DNA of 64,000 nucleotides from contig NZ_SLVY01000006.1 in assembly GCF_004345605.1 (NCBI RefSeq), positions 186,001 through 250,000 of the forward strand, given 5' to 3'. Every line of letters begins with the position of its first letter. The stretch's first letter is position 1. The DNA is from Rhodococcus sp. SMB37 (GTDB taxonomy: Bacteria > Actinomycetota > Actinomycetes > Mycobacteriales > Mycobacteriaceae). A program made the translations under genes and the position numbers. The notes below the pieces were generated by a model that saw nothing but the letters and a program-made list of their open reading frames with translations, did not search any database and was not told the DNA's origin. This document shows, piece by piece, positions 8,317 to 16,701 of the stretch.

Positions 8317-9528
8317 TCAGGCAACTCGCCCCGCGGCGCGGGCCAGTTCGACCATGGCCCGATGCTTTGCGTCACGCCGTGCCGCCTGAATCGCGTCGAC
8401 GATGTCGTCTACGGTCTCACCCGCGTCAATACCGTCCGCCACGGCGGACCGTTCACGCTCCCGAATCCCCCCAAGCTTCGTAGCGACCTTGCGGGCAATG
8501 TGTCCGCGACGCTGCGCCTCGACCTCGGCGGCGCGGGGTGCTTCGTAGGCCTCGACCAGGGCGGCGACCTCGGCGCGGTCGGCCTCGAGGTCCGCGGGTG
8601 CGGGGAAAACTGCGGGGTCACTGGTCCAGGTCCATCGGCGGGCGGTGCCCTCGACCAGCTCGACCTCGACGACCGCCGAGGGTGTGTAGCCGCCCCCGCG
8701 GGCCTCGACAGTCTCGGGGGCCACCTGGGTAGCACCCGAGGGAGCCTCGGCCGCGATGCGGCGGATCAGAACACCGGCGTAGTCCATGCCATCCCAGCGG
8801 CCTCCGGCGCCATCGCCTGCTCGGCAGGCCTTAATCCACGCGCCCAGAGTCTTGTCCCAGCTGGCAGCCCGCTTGCCGTAGTCGTACGACCACTCGCGCA
8901 TCGCCTGGACGGCCGCTTCGAGGTTCACACCGGCCTCGGCCGCGATGCGGCGGTGGGTCTCGGCCGGCATCCAATCGGAAGACATCTTCTCGGGCCGACG
9001 CGCTTGCGCGCCGGTAGAGCTTCTATCTCTTGAATTGGACTGGTGGTTAAGGGACTGGTACCCCGTCATAGCTCTGACGGGTGGTGTGGCCTCGATTGAC
9101 GGGTGATGTGGGGTCGTTTGACGGGTGATGCCGTCGCCATCCTCGCTATCACCCGTCATCTGGGTGACGGGTGATGTTGCCTCGACGGGCGCGGGCATCG
9201 TCAGGCGCCAGACGCTCGCGGCCTTGACGACCTCGCCGCCGGTCTTGCGTCGGCCGCCCTTTTTGGTCTGCAGGATGTAGCCGAGCTTCCGACCGGCCCG
9301 TAGGGCGCGCTCGACGCTTGAGAGTGAGATGTGGTCGCCGCCCGGGCCGGTGGCCAGGTGCGCGGCGATGCGCTCGTTGCCGGGGTGGGCGTTGGTGCCA
9401 TCAGGGTTGGCGTAGGACTCCAGCTCGAGCAGGACACGGCGGTCGGCCTCGGTGAGCCTGTAGTCGCGATTCAATGCCCGGCGCCAGGCGTAGCGGATCG
9501 AATCGGGGGTCTGATGGGTCTCGGTCAC
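8317..9528 (-). CDS. Putative replication initiator with winged-helix N-terminus
   Basis: 403 residues from a GTG at 9528 preceded by GGGGGAAGGACCC; an upstream start at 9570 is less likely. The first ~105 residues form a winged-helix (ADRRVLLELESYAN..PGNERIAAHL..SLSSVERALRAGRKLGYI), as in Rep proteins of actinobacterial theta plasmids. A variable linker at about residues 115-155 is encoded by 22-bp direct repeats that are not in codon phase, which look like iterons. The C-terminal half is helical with a cluster of Arg/Lys. Identification as Rep rests on fold pattern, the iterons and position beside tra genes; a non-replicative regulator is the alternative. Confidence 0.65.
   Translation of the reverse strand: MTETHQTPDSIRYAWRRALNRDYRLTEADRRVLLELESYANPDGTNAHPGNERIAAHLATGPGGDHISLSSVERALRAGRKLGYILQTKKGGRRKTGGEVVKAASVWRLTMPAPVEATSPVTQMTGDSEDGDGITRQTTPHHPSIEATPPVRAMTGYQSLNHQSNSRDRSSTGAQARRPEKMSSDWMPAETHRRIAAEAGVNLEAAVQAMREWSYDYGKRAASWDKTLGAWIKACRAGDGAGGRWDGMDYAGVLIRRIAAEAPSGATQVAPETVEARGGGYTPSAVVEVELVEGTARRWTWTSDPAVFPAPADLEADRAEVAALVEAYEAPRAAEVEAQRRGHIARKVATKLGGIRERERSAVADGIDAGETVDDIVDAIQAARRDAKHRAMVELARAAGRVA
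9075..9176 (+). repeat. 22-bp iteron-like direct repeats inside the rep gene
   Basis: TGACGGGTGRTG occurs at 9075, 9097, 9119 and 9165, with exact 22-base spacing for the first three and 46 bases for the last. An inverted copy ATCACCCGTCA lies at 9148-9158 between the third and fourth. Twenty-two is not a multiple of three and the encoded protein shows no repeat, so selection seems to act on DNA. This is typical of Rep-binding iterons, here embedded in the initiator gene. Confidence 0.65.
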
Positions 9529-9686
9529 GGTTCGGGTCCTTCCCCCGTCCGTGCACCCCTGCCACTGCAATCACATCGGGAACGACACGGCCGCCAAGTG
9601 GCGCTTGTGTCATCCGAGGCCTGTAAGCTATCCACTGAATGGGCGGATGGCCTGCAGCTCGTAAGGGCGCAGCATCTGAATTTCGG

Positions 9687-9716
9687 AACCCCCCGGCTGT
9701 GGCGGCTGGGGGGTTT
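9687..9716 (+). terminator. Hairpin with T tract
   Basis: AACCCCCC (9687-9694) pairs with GGGGGGTT (9708-9715) around a 13-base loop that can itself pair, followed by TTTCTGCTT. It looks like a plus-strand terminator but no plus-strand gene ends here; it may insulate the rep promoter region. Confidence 0.5.
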
Positions 9717-9828
9717 CTGCTTGACAGGGTGTGGCGTCCCCCTGGCCCGCAGACCAGTCGATCATATCCGGGCGGATCGACACCGGCGGACGACGCGCCG
9801 CTCTATCAAATCGGGCGACTTCCCAAGT

Positions 9829-9884
9829 GGCCGAACACTTCCCTTAGATGGATGACATCATCCATCTAAGGGAGGTGTTCGGCC
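9829..9884. repeat. Long near-perfect palindrome, 27-base arms
   Basis: Arms of 27 bases (GGCCGAACAC..CCCTTAGATGGATGA and complement) meet at a two-base CA centre with a single mismatch. It lies between the rep gene and the zinc-ribbon pseudogene. No T tract follows and no gene ends close by, so a protein-binding or cruciform site is as likely as a terminator. Confidence 0.6.
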
Positions 9885-9939
9885 TATATGGGGATAGCGA
9901 CAGTGTGGCTGGGCTCTGAACCCAGCAGCGCAGTCGTGG

Positions 9940-10359
9940 TCATGTGGGGCGGAGTGTGCGGTCAGGACGCCGGTCCGCACACCGATTGCACAGAGTCTTG
10001 CACCAGCGAGAATCGGTACGCAGCCGCACTTCGACGTCGGTATTGCCGCATTCCTCGCAGGTGTGCTCTGCGGCGGTCTCCGCAGCCTCGACAAGATCGT
10101 TCATCGGTCCTCGAAGCTCGTCGATGTCGGTGCGAAAGTGCTATCTCAGTCCCCCGAACTTCTCTTTGACCCGCAGCACTTGATACTCCGGATCGAGGGC
10201 TGCAAGCTCCTCGTCGAGTCGGGCGATAATTGGGTACCAGCCCTTGTCCGTCGAGATCCGGCGTCCCCGCCCATCGGGGATTCGCAGCAGGATCCGCCGC
10301 AACCTATCGGTGTATTCGCCGGCGTCCTCCCGCGTTGGGGGCTGCTCATGACCTGCCAT
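9940..10359 (-). pseudogene. Zinc-ribbon protein gene split by an in-frame amber codon
   Basis: The reading from ATG 10359 runs MAGHEQPPTRED..GWYPIIARLDEELAALDP..VKEKFGGLR, then meets TAG at 10141-10143, and continues in the same frame with HFRTDIDELRG..HTCEECGN..RWCKTLCNRC to TGA at 9940. Both halves belong to one plasmid/phage-type family whose members read through KEKFGGLRY into a C-terminal four-Cys ribbon, so TAG most likely replaced a Tyr codon. The metal site (CxxC..CxxxC) is intact downstream. Either a recent pseudogene or expressed as a 72-residue product; the downstream ATG (MNDLVEAAE) could give the ribbon alone. Function of the family is unknown. Confidence 0.7.
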
Positions 10360-10568
10360 ATCTGCCAGTATCCCCTCGCTCCTGGAATCAGATCAGATCC
10401 CACCGCGGCACCAAGGAAGGGAGGCGCCGAGCGTGGGGCGCACCAACACTCGACCACCTAACGCTTCCATCTAGCGTCTCGAGTTGTCACCGCTGACCGC
10501 CACAATGGGCGCGATGCCGTTCGATTCGCCAGCACTTCTCACACTCCGCCTACGGCGGCGGCCGACGC

Positions 10569-11071
10569 ATGAGTGAGCCGTTGACCGTCGGAGACCAGGC
10601 CGAGCAGGATCGGTTCTGGTCCCACGTCGTCCGAGGTCCGGTTCACTGGACTGCTGGATTTGATCCGGCGCCATCGCCGACGACGGCTACGGCCGCTGGT
10701 GGATCCGCCGCGGACACGTCGAACGCATCATCCGTCCCCACCGGTACTCCCTCGCCCTCGCTCTCGGCGGGCACCTCCCGGGCAGCGGTGTCGCGATGCA
10801 CCTGTGTGACAACCCCATCTGTGTCCGCGTCGACGTCTCGCCGGCGGGAACCGCGGCGGACGGGGGTGGGGTGGGGGAAGCGTTAGGTGTAGGTGGTCAA
10901 GTCGGATGGGGTCATGTGATGGCCGGCACCCAGTCCCATAACCTCTCGGAGATGGCGCGCAAGGGCCGCGGCAACGGCTGGGCTGGTCCCACCCGCGCGG
11001 ACCGCGCCGCCGATCCCGTGCCCTGGATGCCGCGGTCCGTTCATGGGACTAGGCGATCGCCGAGGGCCTAG
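10569..11071 (+). pseudogene. Decayed HNH-type nuclease gene (frameshift and in-frame stop)
   Basis: The N-terminus reads MSEPLTVGDQAEQDRFWSHVVRGP, then the frame changes near 10650 and continues DCWI, TGA at 10661-10663 (where the family has Trp), GAIADDGYGRWWIRRGHVERIIRPHRYSLAL..VAMHLCDNPICVRVD, and finally HVMAGTQSHNLSEMARKGRG. This is the pattern of phage/plasmid HNH proteins (DDCWIWTG..HR..CDNP.C..HL..GT...N). At least two disabling changes, plus a low-similarity insert between CVRVD and HVMAG, make it a pseudogene. Confidence 0.65.
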
Positions 11072-11132
11072 AGATGACCACGCCAGCCACACAGGCTGCG
11101 TGACACTATCTGTCACCATCTATCCCTAAAGG

Positions 11133-12583
11133 CAATACGGTTCAGTTAGTGACGTATACGGTATCGTGTCGGCGTGCCTCGTACTGGATGGGTGAAACCG
11201 GAATCGGATCGTCGGTTGTCGGACCTGGTGTCGGTCGGGTTGTTGACCAGGGTCTTTCCTGCCGATGTGGTCGACGAGGTAATCGCCGGGCGGGGCGCAC
11301 CGAGCAGCGGCATCGGGCGTTGCCGGCGCGGGTGATGGCGTACTTCTCGATCGGGATGGCGCTGCATTCGGAAGGCTCCTACGAGGACGTGTTCGCGGCG
11401 TTGACCGACGGATTGTCCTGGTCGTCGGGATGGTCGCAATCATGGACGGCCCCTTCGAAATCGGGGATCTTCCAGGCACGAGCGCGGCTCGGGTACGAGC
11501 CGGTCCGGGATCTGTTCGCCCGCACCGCCCGTCCACTCGCGACCGACGAGACGCCCGGGTCCTGGCTGGCGGGCCGCCGACTGGTGGCCCTCGACGGCAC
11601 CTGCCTGGATCTGCCCGACACCCCGGCCAATGCGGAGCACTTCGGTCGGCCGGGCTCGGCCCGAGGTGAGAAGTCCGCGTACCCGCAGGCCCGCCTGGTC
11701 GCGGTCGCCGAATGCGGCACCCACGCCCTCTTCGATGCGGTCGTCGGCCCCTGCACCACCTCGGAGATCGCGGCGGCGAGGGAGCTGGTCGACAGGCTCG
11801 AACCCGGCATGCTGGTCCTTGCCGATCGGGGTTTCTACGGCTTCGAGCTGTGGTCCCGGGCCGCCGCGACCGGCGCGGACCTGCTGTGGCGGGTCAAGAC
11901 GAACCTGCGGCCGCGGCACGTGCAGACGCTGCCGGACGGGTCCTGGCTGGCAGAGATCGCCCCGACGTCGGGACCGGACCGACGCACGAAGAAACCCCTG
12001 ACCGTGCGGGTCATCGACTACACCCTCGACGACGGCCGGGACAACCCCGAGCAGTACCGCCTGCTGACCACGATCCTCGATCCCGAGCAGGCCGACGCCG
12101 CCGATCTCGCCTTCGCCTACGCGCAGCGGTGGGAGATCGAGAACACCTTCGACGAGCTCAAGACCCATCAGCGCGGGCCGCGGGCGGTGCTGCGCTCGCA
12201 ATCGCCAGGTCTGGTTCTGCAGGAGATCTGGGAACACCTGTGTTGTCACTACGCGATCCGCACCCTGATGCTCGACGCCGCCCGCGCCGGCGGGCACGAC
12301 CCGGACCGGATGTCCTTCGTCGCTGCCCTGCGGATCACCCGTCGATCGCTGTCGCACAACGCTTTTCCCCCCTCATGACCGTGACGCCGTCGCGGTGTTG
12401 TGGCGATGCGCCATCGACAAACTCCTGCGCCGCCTCAACCCGGTTCGCCGACCACGATCCAACCCCCGCGTGGTCAAACGCAAAGTCCTCAAGTGGGCAG
12501 CCAAACGCTCACACCACCAACATCATCCGCAACCCACTCACACGGCGGTATGCACAGTGACCTCACCTAACTGAACTGTATTG
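11133..12583 (+). mobile_element. IS4-family-like insertion sequence, 1451 bp
   Basis: Bounded by imperfect 17-base terminal inverted repeats, CAATACGGTTCAGTTAG (11133-11149) and the complement of CAATACAGTTCAGTTAG (12567-12583). Both ends are flanked by a perfect 10-bp direct repeat TCCCTAAAGG (11123-11132 and 12584-12593), a length usual for IS4 elements. The right copy of the duplication runs into the first CRISPR-like repeat. The element carries one DDE transposase gene, now frameshifted. Confidence 0.85.
11174..12574 (+). pseudogene. IS4-family transposase with two frameshifts
   Basis: Reads from GTG 11174 (VPRTGWVKPESDRRLSDL..LLTRVFPADVVDEVIAG), shifts by -1 near 11295, then RTEQRHRALPARVMAYFSIGMAL..LVALDGTCLDLPDTP (first Asp) ..MLVLADRGFYG (second Asp) ..YAQRWEIENTFDELKT (catalytic Glu region with YREK-like motif). 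A second shift at the C6 run near 12370 leads to HDRDAVAVLWRCAIDKLLRRLNP and a stop at 12572. All catalytic residues remain. The run of six C suggests slippage or a sequencing error at the second site, so the element may be active if both shifts are artefacts or programmed. Confidence 0.75.
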
Positions 12584-12591
12584 TCCCTAAA

Positions 12592-12746
12592 GGAGGTCCC
12601 CGCGAGGGCGGGGCGGACGCCGGCAACATCGCCACCGCCATCAGTGAAGTGGAGTGGAGTGCTCCCCGCATGTGCGGGGCAGACTTCGCCCGCGCGCGCC
12701 CGCGTGGCGTTTGGTGAGGAGCGATCCCCGCGTGGGCGCGACAGAC
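12592..12746 (-). CRISPR. Decayed type I-E-like CRISPR remnant, three repeats
   Basis: On the minus strand three divergent repeats end in GCGGGGAnCnCTCC-like sequence: 12718-12746, 12656-12684 (29 bases each) and 12592-12618 (27 bases). Each has the CCCCGC..GCGGGG stem typical of subtype I-E repeats; spacers are 33 and 37 bases. Translating the minus strand gives CPAHAGSTP and CRAHAGIAP, the known false-protein signature of I-E arrays. The repeats differ from each other at many positions and there are no cas genes nearby, so this is a fossil. The IS4-like element is inserted at the edge of the last repeat. Confidence 0.6.
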
Positions 12747-12781
12747 ACATTCTAACCTGAGGCCGTTGACGTGGCATGAGG

Positions 12782-12995
12782 TTGCCCCTTGAGAGTGGAC
12801 ACCGGATTTCATGCGGCGAGTGCGAACGCAGCCGATGCGGTCAATCGTCGTGCGAACTCGAACGGCAGCAGATAGCCCAACGCGGAATGACGCCGTCGCC
12901 GGTTGTAATACGACAACCACTCGAACAACTCCAGACGCGTCCGCGCCTTCGACATCGCGGCACGGCCATGCAGCCATTCACGCTTCAAAAAATTC
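12782..12995 (-). pseudogene. 3' part of an IS3-family orfB transposase
   Basis: The minus strand encodes LKREWLHGRAAMSKARTRLELFEWLSYYNRRRRHSALGYLLPFEFARR ending at 12809, the C-terminal end of an IS3-type DDE integrase with the YNxxRxHSALG block. A terminal sequence CCCCTTGAGAGTGGACA at 12785 resembles IS3-type ends. The gene is cut at about 12996 by the IS256-type element; its continuation lies at 14360-14403. Confidence 0.75.
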
Positions 12996-14359
12996 GGGAC
13001 TGTCTGAATAACGGTGGATCCGGGTTGGCCTGACACGCCGAGCAGCGAGCTTGGCGGGAAGGATCGACCGTGACGGAAACACTGGAGCCCATGGCGGACG
13101 AGGTGAACCAGCTGGAGTTGGCGCAGCAGCTGCTGGCCCAGGCCAAGGAGCAGGGCATCGAGCTGATGGGCCCGAACGGACTGCTCGGGCAGTTGACGAA
13201 GAACGTGCTCGAAACCGCACTGGATGCGGAGATGACCGAGCACCTCGGCTACGAGAAGAACGACTCGGCCGGACGCGGCAGCGGCAACTCCCGCAACGGC
13301 ACCCGATCGAAGACGGTGCTGACCGAAATCGGCCCGGTCGAGATCGACGTCCCGAGGGACACCGACTCGAGCTTCGAACCGAAGATCGTGCGCAAACGCC
13401 AGCGGCGGCTGACCGGCATCGACGAGATCGTGCTCTCGCTCAGCGCCAAAGGATTGACCACCGGCGAGATCTCGGCGCACTTTCAGGATATCTACGGAGC
13501 ATCCGTGTCGAAGGACACCATCTCCCGGATCACCGACAAGGTGCTCGAGGAGATGACCGAATGGCAGAACCGGCCCCTCGATCGGGTGTATCCGGTGGTG
13601 TTCATCGACGCCATTCACGTCAAGATCCGCGACGGGCAGGTCACCAACCGACCGATCTACGTCGCGATCGGGGTCACCGTCAACGGCGAACGCGACATCC
13701 TGGGGTTGTGGGCCGGCGACGGCGGGGAGGGCGCAAAGTTCTGGCTGGCGGTGCTCACCGAGATCAAGAACCGTGGAGTGGCTGATGTGTGCATCGTCGT
13801 GTGCGACGGGTTGAAAGGTTTGCCGGAGGCGATCAACACGGTGTGGGAGTTGGCGGTGGTGCAGACCTGCATTATCCATCTGATTCGCAACACTTTTCGG
13901 TTCGCACCGCGCCAGCATTGGGACGAGATGTCCCGCGATCTCAAGCCGGTCTACACCGCCCCGACGGAGGCTGCGGCCAAGGAACGGTTTGTCGAGTTCT
14001 CCACCAAGTGGGGGCCGAAGTATCCGGCGATCGTCCGACTGTGGGAGAACGCGTGGTCGGAGTTTGTGCCGTTCCTCGACTACGACGTCGAGATCCGGCG
14101 GGTGATCTGTTCGACGAACGCGATCGAGTCGGTCAATGCCCGCTACCGGCGTGCGATCCGCGCCCGTGGGCATTTCCCGACCGAGCAGGCTGCTCTGAAA
14201 TGCCTCTATCTCGCTACCCGGGCGCTGGACCCCACCGGCCGGGGTAGGGCACGATGGGCGATGAGGTGGAAGCCTGCCTTGAACGCCTTCGCGATCACTT
14301 TCGAAGGACGCATCAACTAACCGATGCCAGGCCGGATCCACCGTTTATCGGACACTCCC
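12996..14359 (+). mobile_element. IS256-family insertion sequence nested in an IS3 remnant
   Basis: 1364 bp with terminal inverted repeats sharing ACGGTGGATCCGG next to GGGA(C/G)TGTC(T/C)GA ends (left 12996-13023, right about 14331-14359). Flanks are similar (TCAAATTC on the right, TCAAAAAATTC on the left), an imperfect version of the 8-bp duplication this family makes. It interrupts the IS3-type orfB exactly between the NALAESFFQNL and KREWLHG blocks. Confidence 0.8.
13070..14320 (+). CDS. IS256-family (mutator-type) transposase
   Basis: 416 residues, full length for the family. The N-terminal region has LTKNVLETALDAEMTEHLGYE and RNGTRSKTVLTEIGPVEIDVPRD. The DDE core shows PVVFIDAIHVKIRD (first Asp), CIVVCDGLKGLPEAI (second Asp) and the C-terminal STNAIESVNARYRRAIRARGHFPTE block with the catalytic Glu. 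The ATG at 13070 lacks a strong ribosome site; a start a few codons upstream is possible. Probably functional. Confidence 0.92.
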   Translation: MTETLEPMADEVNQLELAQQLLAQAKEQGIELMGPNGLLGQLTKNVLETALDAEMTEHLGYEKNDSAGRGSGNSRNGTRSKTVLTEIGPVEIDVPRDTDSSFEPKIVRKRQRRLTGIDEIVLSLSAKGLTTGEISAHFQDIYGASVSKDTISRITDKVLEEMTEWQNRPLDRVYPVVFIDAIHVKIRDGQVTNRPIYVAIGVTVNGERDILGLWAGDGGEGAKFWLAVLTEIKNRGVADVCIVVCDGLKGLPEAINTVWELAVVQTCIIHLIRNTFRFAPRQHWDEMSRDLKPVYTAPTEAAAKERFVEFSTKWGPKYPAIVRLWENAWSEFVPFLDYDVEIRRVICSTNAIESVNARYRRAIRARGHFPTEQAALKCLYLATRALDPTGRGRARWAMRWKPALNAFAITFEGRIN

Positions 14360-14403
14360 TCAAATTCTGAAAGAACGACTCCGCCAAAGCATTGGTGTGT
14401 CCT
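14360..14403 (-). pseudogene. 5'-side fragment of the split IS3 orfB
   Basis: The minus strand encodes HTNALAESFFQNL, the conserved DNAxAESFFxxLK block of IS3-type transposases. Removing the IS256 element joins it in frame to KREWLHG. Nothing recognisable of the upstream catalytic domain follows, so the element had been truncated from this side. From 14404 to about 14560 the minus strand has an open frame (VTLTVQTITINPTTHPTYPIG and onward) without known family. Confidence 0.6.
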
Positions 14404-14615
14404 GAAGATGATTGCGAAGTGTTGACCGTCTCGCTGGGTGACGACGAGGTGGGGGCCGTCGGGCTCGATGCCGATGGGGTAGGTCGGGTGCGTGGTGGGG
14501 TTGATCGTGATCGTCTGCACCGTCAGTGTGACGAGGAACTGACGGTTGCGCGGCGCCCCCGCCCGTGATCCTGGCAGATTCTCGCGGGGGCGTCGCCGTG
14601 ATGCGAGAGGCATCG

Positions 14616-15040
14616 ATGGTCACGGTAGAGGTCGATCCTGTCCGCGTCGAATCCCGCCTGGCGGCCGGTGGGATCGGCTGTCCGGGCTGCGGGGCCGGGC
14701 TGCTCGGCGGCTGGGAGTATGCCCGCCCACGCGTGATCGCCGGGACCGATACTCGGGTACGTCCGCGACGTGCCCGTTGCCGCTCGTGTGGGGTCACGCA
14801 TGTGCTGTTGCCGGTGTCGTTGTTGCTGCGCCGGGCGTATCTCGCGGAGTTGGTGTTCGCGGCGTTGGTGGCCAAGGCCCTGGGTTCGGGCATCGGTCGA
14901 TCGCCGCCCGGACGGGGGTGCCGTCCTCGACGGTGCGGGGCTGGCTGCGGGCGATGGCCGGGCGACTCAAGGCGGTGCGGGTGTGGTTCACGGCGGTCGC
15001 GATCGCGGTCGGGATCCATGAGGTGGCGGGCGGTTCGACT
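14616..15040 (+). pseudogene. DUF6431-like Cys-rich HTH protein, frameshifted and truncated
   Basis: From ATG 14616: MVTVEVDPVRVESRLAAGGIGCPGCGAGLLGGW..RVRPRRARCRSCGVTHVLLPVSLLLRRAYLAELVFAALVAKALG, a paired CxxC zinc-ribbon of a family commonly found beside transposase genes. Near 14885 the frame shifts by +1 and continues FGHRSIAARTGVPSSTVRGWLRAMAGRLKAVRVWFTAVAIAVG, the expected HTH. It then runs into an unrelated RES fragment, so the 3' end is missing. The family name is from memory and less certain than the zinc-ribbon/HTH description. Confidence 0.55.
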
Positions 15041-15051
15041 CGGGCGGAACG

Positions 15052-15558
15052 GGCGCCGAGCTGCACAGATCGCTGCCGTGATCGTACCACTACAGCTATT
15101 TCGGGGAGGACATATCCACCTGCATCGCGGAAACCTATTGCCGGTCGCTACCGTTGGATGACCACGTTCCGAGAATCCTGAGAAAGGCCAAACTGGCAGG
15201 CCGGGTCCTCTCCCAGATCACGGTCACCGACGATATCCCGGTCGCGTCGGCCCACGGCGCACATCTGGCGGCGATCGGACAGGACACCTGGCTGACGAAA
15301 TGCGACCCCGTCGACTACCGGACCACCCGCGACTGGGCGGCAGCCATCCTCCGCGGGACCGACGGGATTCTCGGGATCAAGTACCGGACACGCAACGATG
15401 AGGACAGGTTCTCCGTCGTTATGACGATCACCCCCGATGCCGGCGTGGGGCTACGTGATCTGATGGCCGTGTCCCACGGTCCGATCACGCTCGATGACAG
15501 GGCCGGGGTAGAACTGGTCCGATCTCACCTCGCGGCGTACAACGCCACCGTCCTCTGA
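15052..15558 (+). pseudogene. 5'-truncated RES-domain toxin
   Basis: The frame reads SYHYSYFGEDISTCIAETYCRSLPLDDHVPRILRKAKL..HGAHLAAIGQDTWLTKCDPVDYRTTRDWAAAI..GIKYRTRNDEDRFSVVM. It matches the second half of RES proteins (NAD-degrading toxins): the block corresponding to YFAE..E, then the Ser/Arg-containing DY..TRxWA and the GIxYxSR motif. An in-frame TGA at 15079-15081 precedes it and the N-terminal third is absent where the DUF6431-like gene joins. No antitoxin gene is adjacent. An intact product from ATG 15154 would lack the active-site Arg region, so it is inactive. Confidence 0.6.
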
Positions 15559-15750
15559 GGCGAACCTCGAGCAACCAGTCGTAGGGGATTCCCTACGGCG
15601 GGAAAAGGTGCGGGCGGAGACTGGTTCCGGCAGGTGGCGCCCCAGCCTCCGCAGTCAGACCGAACTCAACGGGACAGGTCACTGCTGCATATCAAAGGCG
15701 GCCGTCGACACTCGTCCAAGTTTGGGCCGCGACGCGCTACCGTGCCCACC

Positions 15751-16701
15751 ATGGGCACCAGCTTCCACGCACCCAACCCCTGGCCGCACATCACCACTGC
15801 TCTCCGCGGCCAGGGACCCCGACACGTCGCGATCGCCTACCTCGATTACACCGCACCCGACCTGCTACCGCTGCGCGCCGGCGACATTCTGATCGTCAAC
15901 GCCGCCCGCGCTGCACTACGTGCCCACGCCACCTCCCCCACCGCCCTCGCGCATTTCGTCAAGAGCGGGGTACGGGTGCTGTCCACACCGAACCTGCACA
16001 CCGGCGTCATCATCACCCCCGACTGCGCGATTCTCGGACCGGTCAGCGCCTCCCGCAGCTCCACCCTCGCCGACGAAGCCGCCCTTATCACCGACGACTC
16101 CGACGCTCTCGCCGCGGCCCGCCGCTTCGTCGAGAGTCTCGATGACCTCACTGAAGTCGACAACGTGTTTCTCGACAACGCCACCGCCATCTGGCAGAGA
16201 GGACGAGCCATTCCCCTACCCGGAATTGGCGCCCAGCGCCGCGCCGCACCGGACTTCCTCCCCACCTCTATCACGCGAATGTTTTTGCGGCACATCATCG
16301 AATACACCCCAAGGGCCGATAATCACGAGCTCGTGGACCACACCGACCCCGGCCGCTACACCATAGGACCAGCGACGAGCTACCCGCTCGAATTGCTACG
16401 TCTCGACACCCCCACAGACCGCGACCACTTCCGGCCGGGCGATGTGCTGATCCAGGTCACCGCCGACAACACGTGGATCCATCCACCGGCAGTCGTGCAC
16501 TCCGACCCGATTCCGATCCCGCACACCCGCCACGCGATCGCCTACCAGCTGCGCACCCGGGCCGATCTCGACCCACTCCCGGTACCCGACGCCGAAAAGG
16601 CACTCGCTGACCTCGGTCATCCCAACCCGAGACTGCGCACCGATCACCGCATCATCTCCCCCGGCCTGCGGGCTGCACTTCTACGCCTGTGGAACTTGTG
16701 A
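15751..16701 (+). CDS. Phospholipase-D-like protein with a degenerate HKD motif
   Basis: 316 residues from ATG 15751. The segment GVRVLSTPNLHTGVIITPDCAILGPVSASRSST (residues 73-105) aligns with PLD-type nuclease/lipase motifs (HxK, four or five residues, D, then GSxNxS), but the Lys is Gly85. With only one such motif it would act as a dimer or be non-catalytic. The C-terminal half has a beta-rich block (HFRPGDVLIQVTADNTWIHPPAVV). There is no clear ribosome site; a longer reading from 15634 is less likely. It converges on a PD-(D/E)XK-like gene 0.5 kb away, and PLD-like proteins occur in defence and conflict loci, but a role here is speculative. Confidence 0.6.
   Translation: MGTSFHAPNPWPHITTALRGQGPRHVAIAYLDYTAPDLLPLRAGDILIVNAARAALRAHATSPTALAHFVKSGVRVLSTPNLHTGVIITPDCAILGPVSASRSSTLADEAALITDDSDALAAARRFVESLDDLTEVDNVFLDNATAIWQRGRAIPLPGIGAQRRAAPDFLPTSITRMFLRHIIEYTPRADNHELVDHTDPGRYTIGPATSYPLELLRLDTPTDRDHFRPGDVLIQVTADNTWIHPPAVVHSDPIPIPHTRHAIAYQLRTRADLDPLPVPDAEKALADLGHPNPRLRTDHRIISPGLRAALLRLWNL

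Noticed and set aside
9600-9690. tRNA-like look of the segment before the hairpin at 9687
   Set aside because: No acceptor-stem pairing or canonical T-loop GTTCRA could be found; no tRNA gene seen anywhere in the window.
12538-12777. Short minus-strand protein containing CPAHAGSTP
   Set aside because: This is the known false translation of type I-E CRISPR repeats, so I list the repeats instead.
12809-14341. 510-codon minus-strand frame over the IS256-type element
   Set aside because: It is antisense to the transposase; only its last ~55 codons are meaningful, as the IS3 orfB end.
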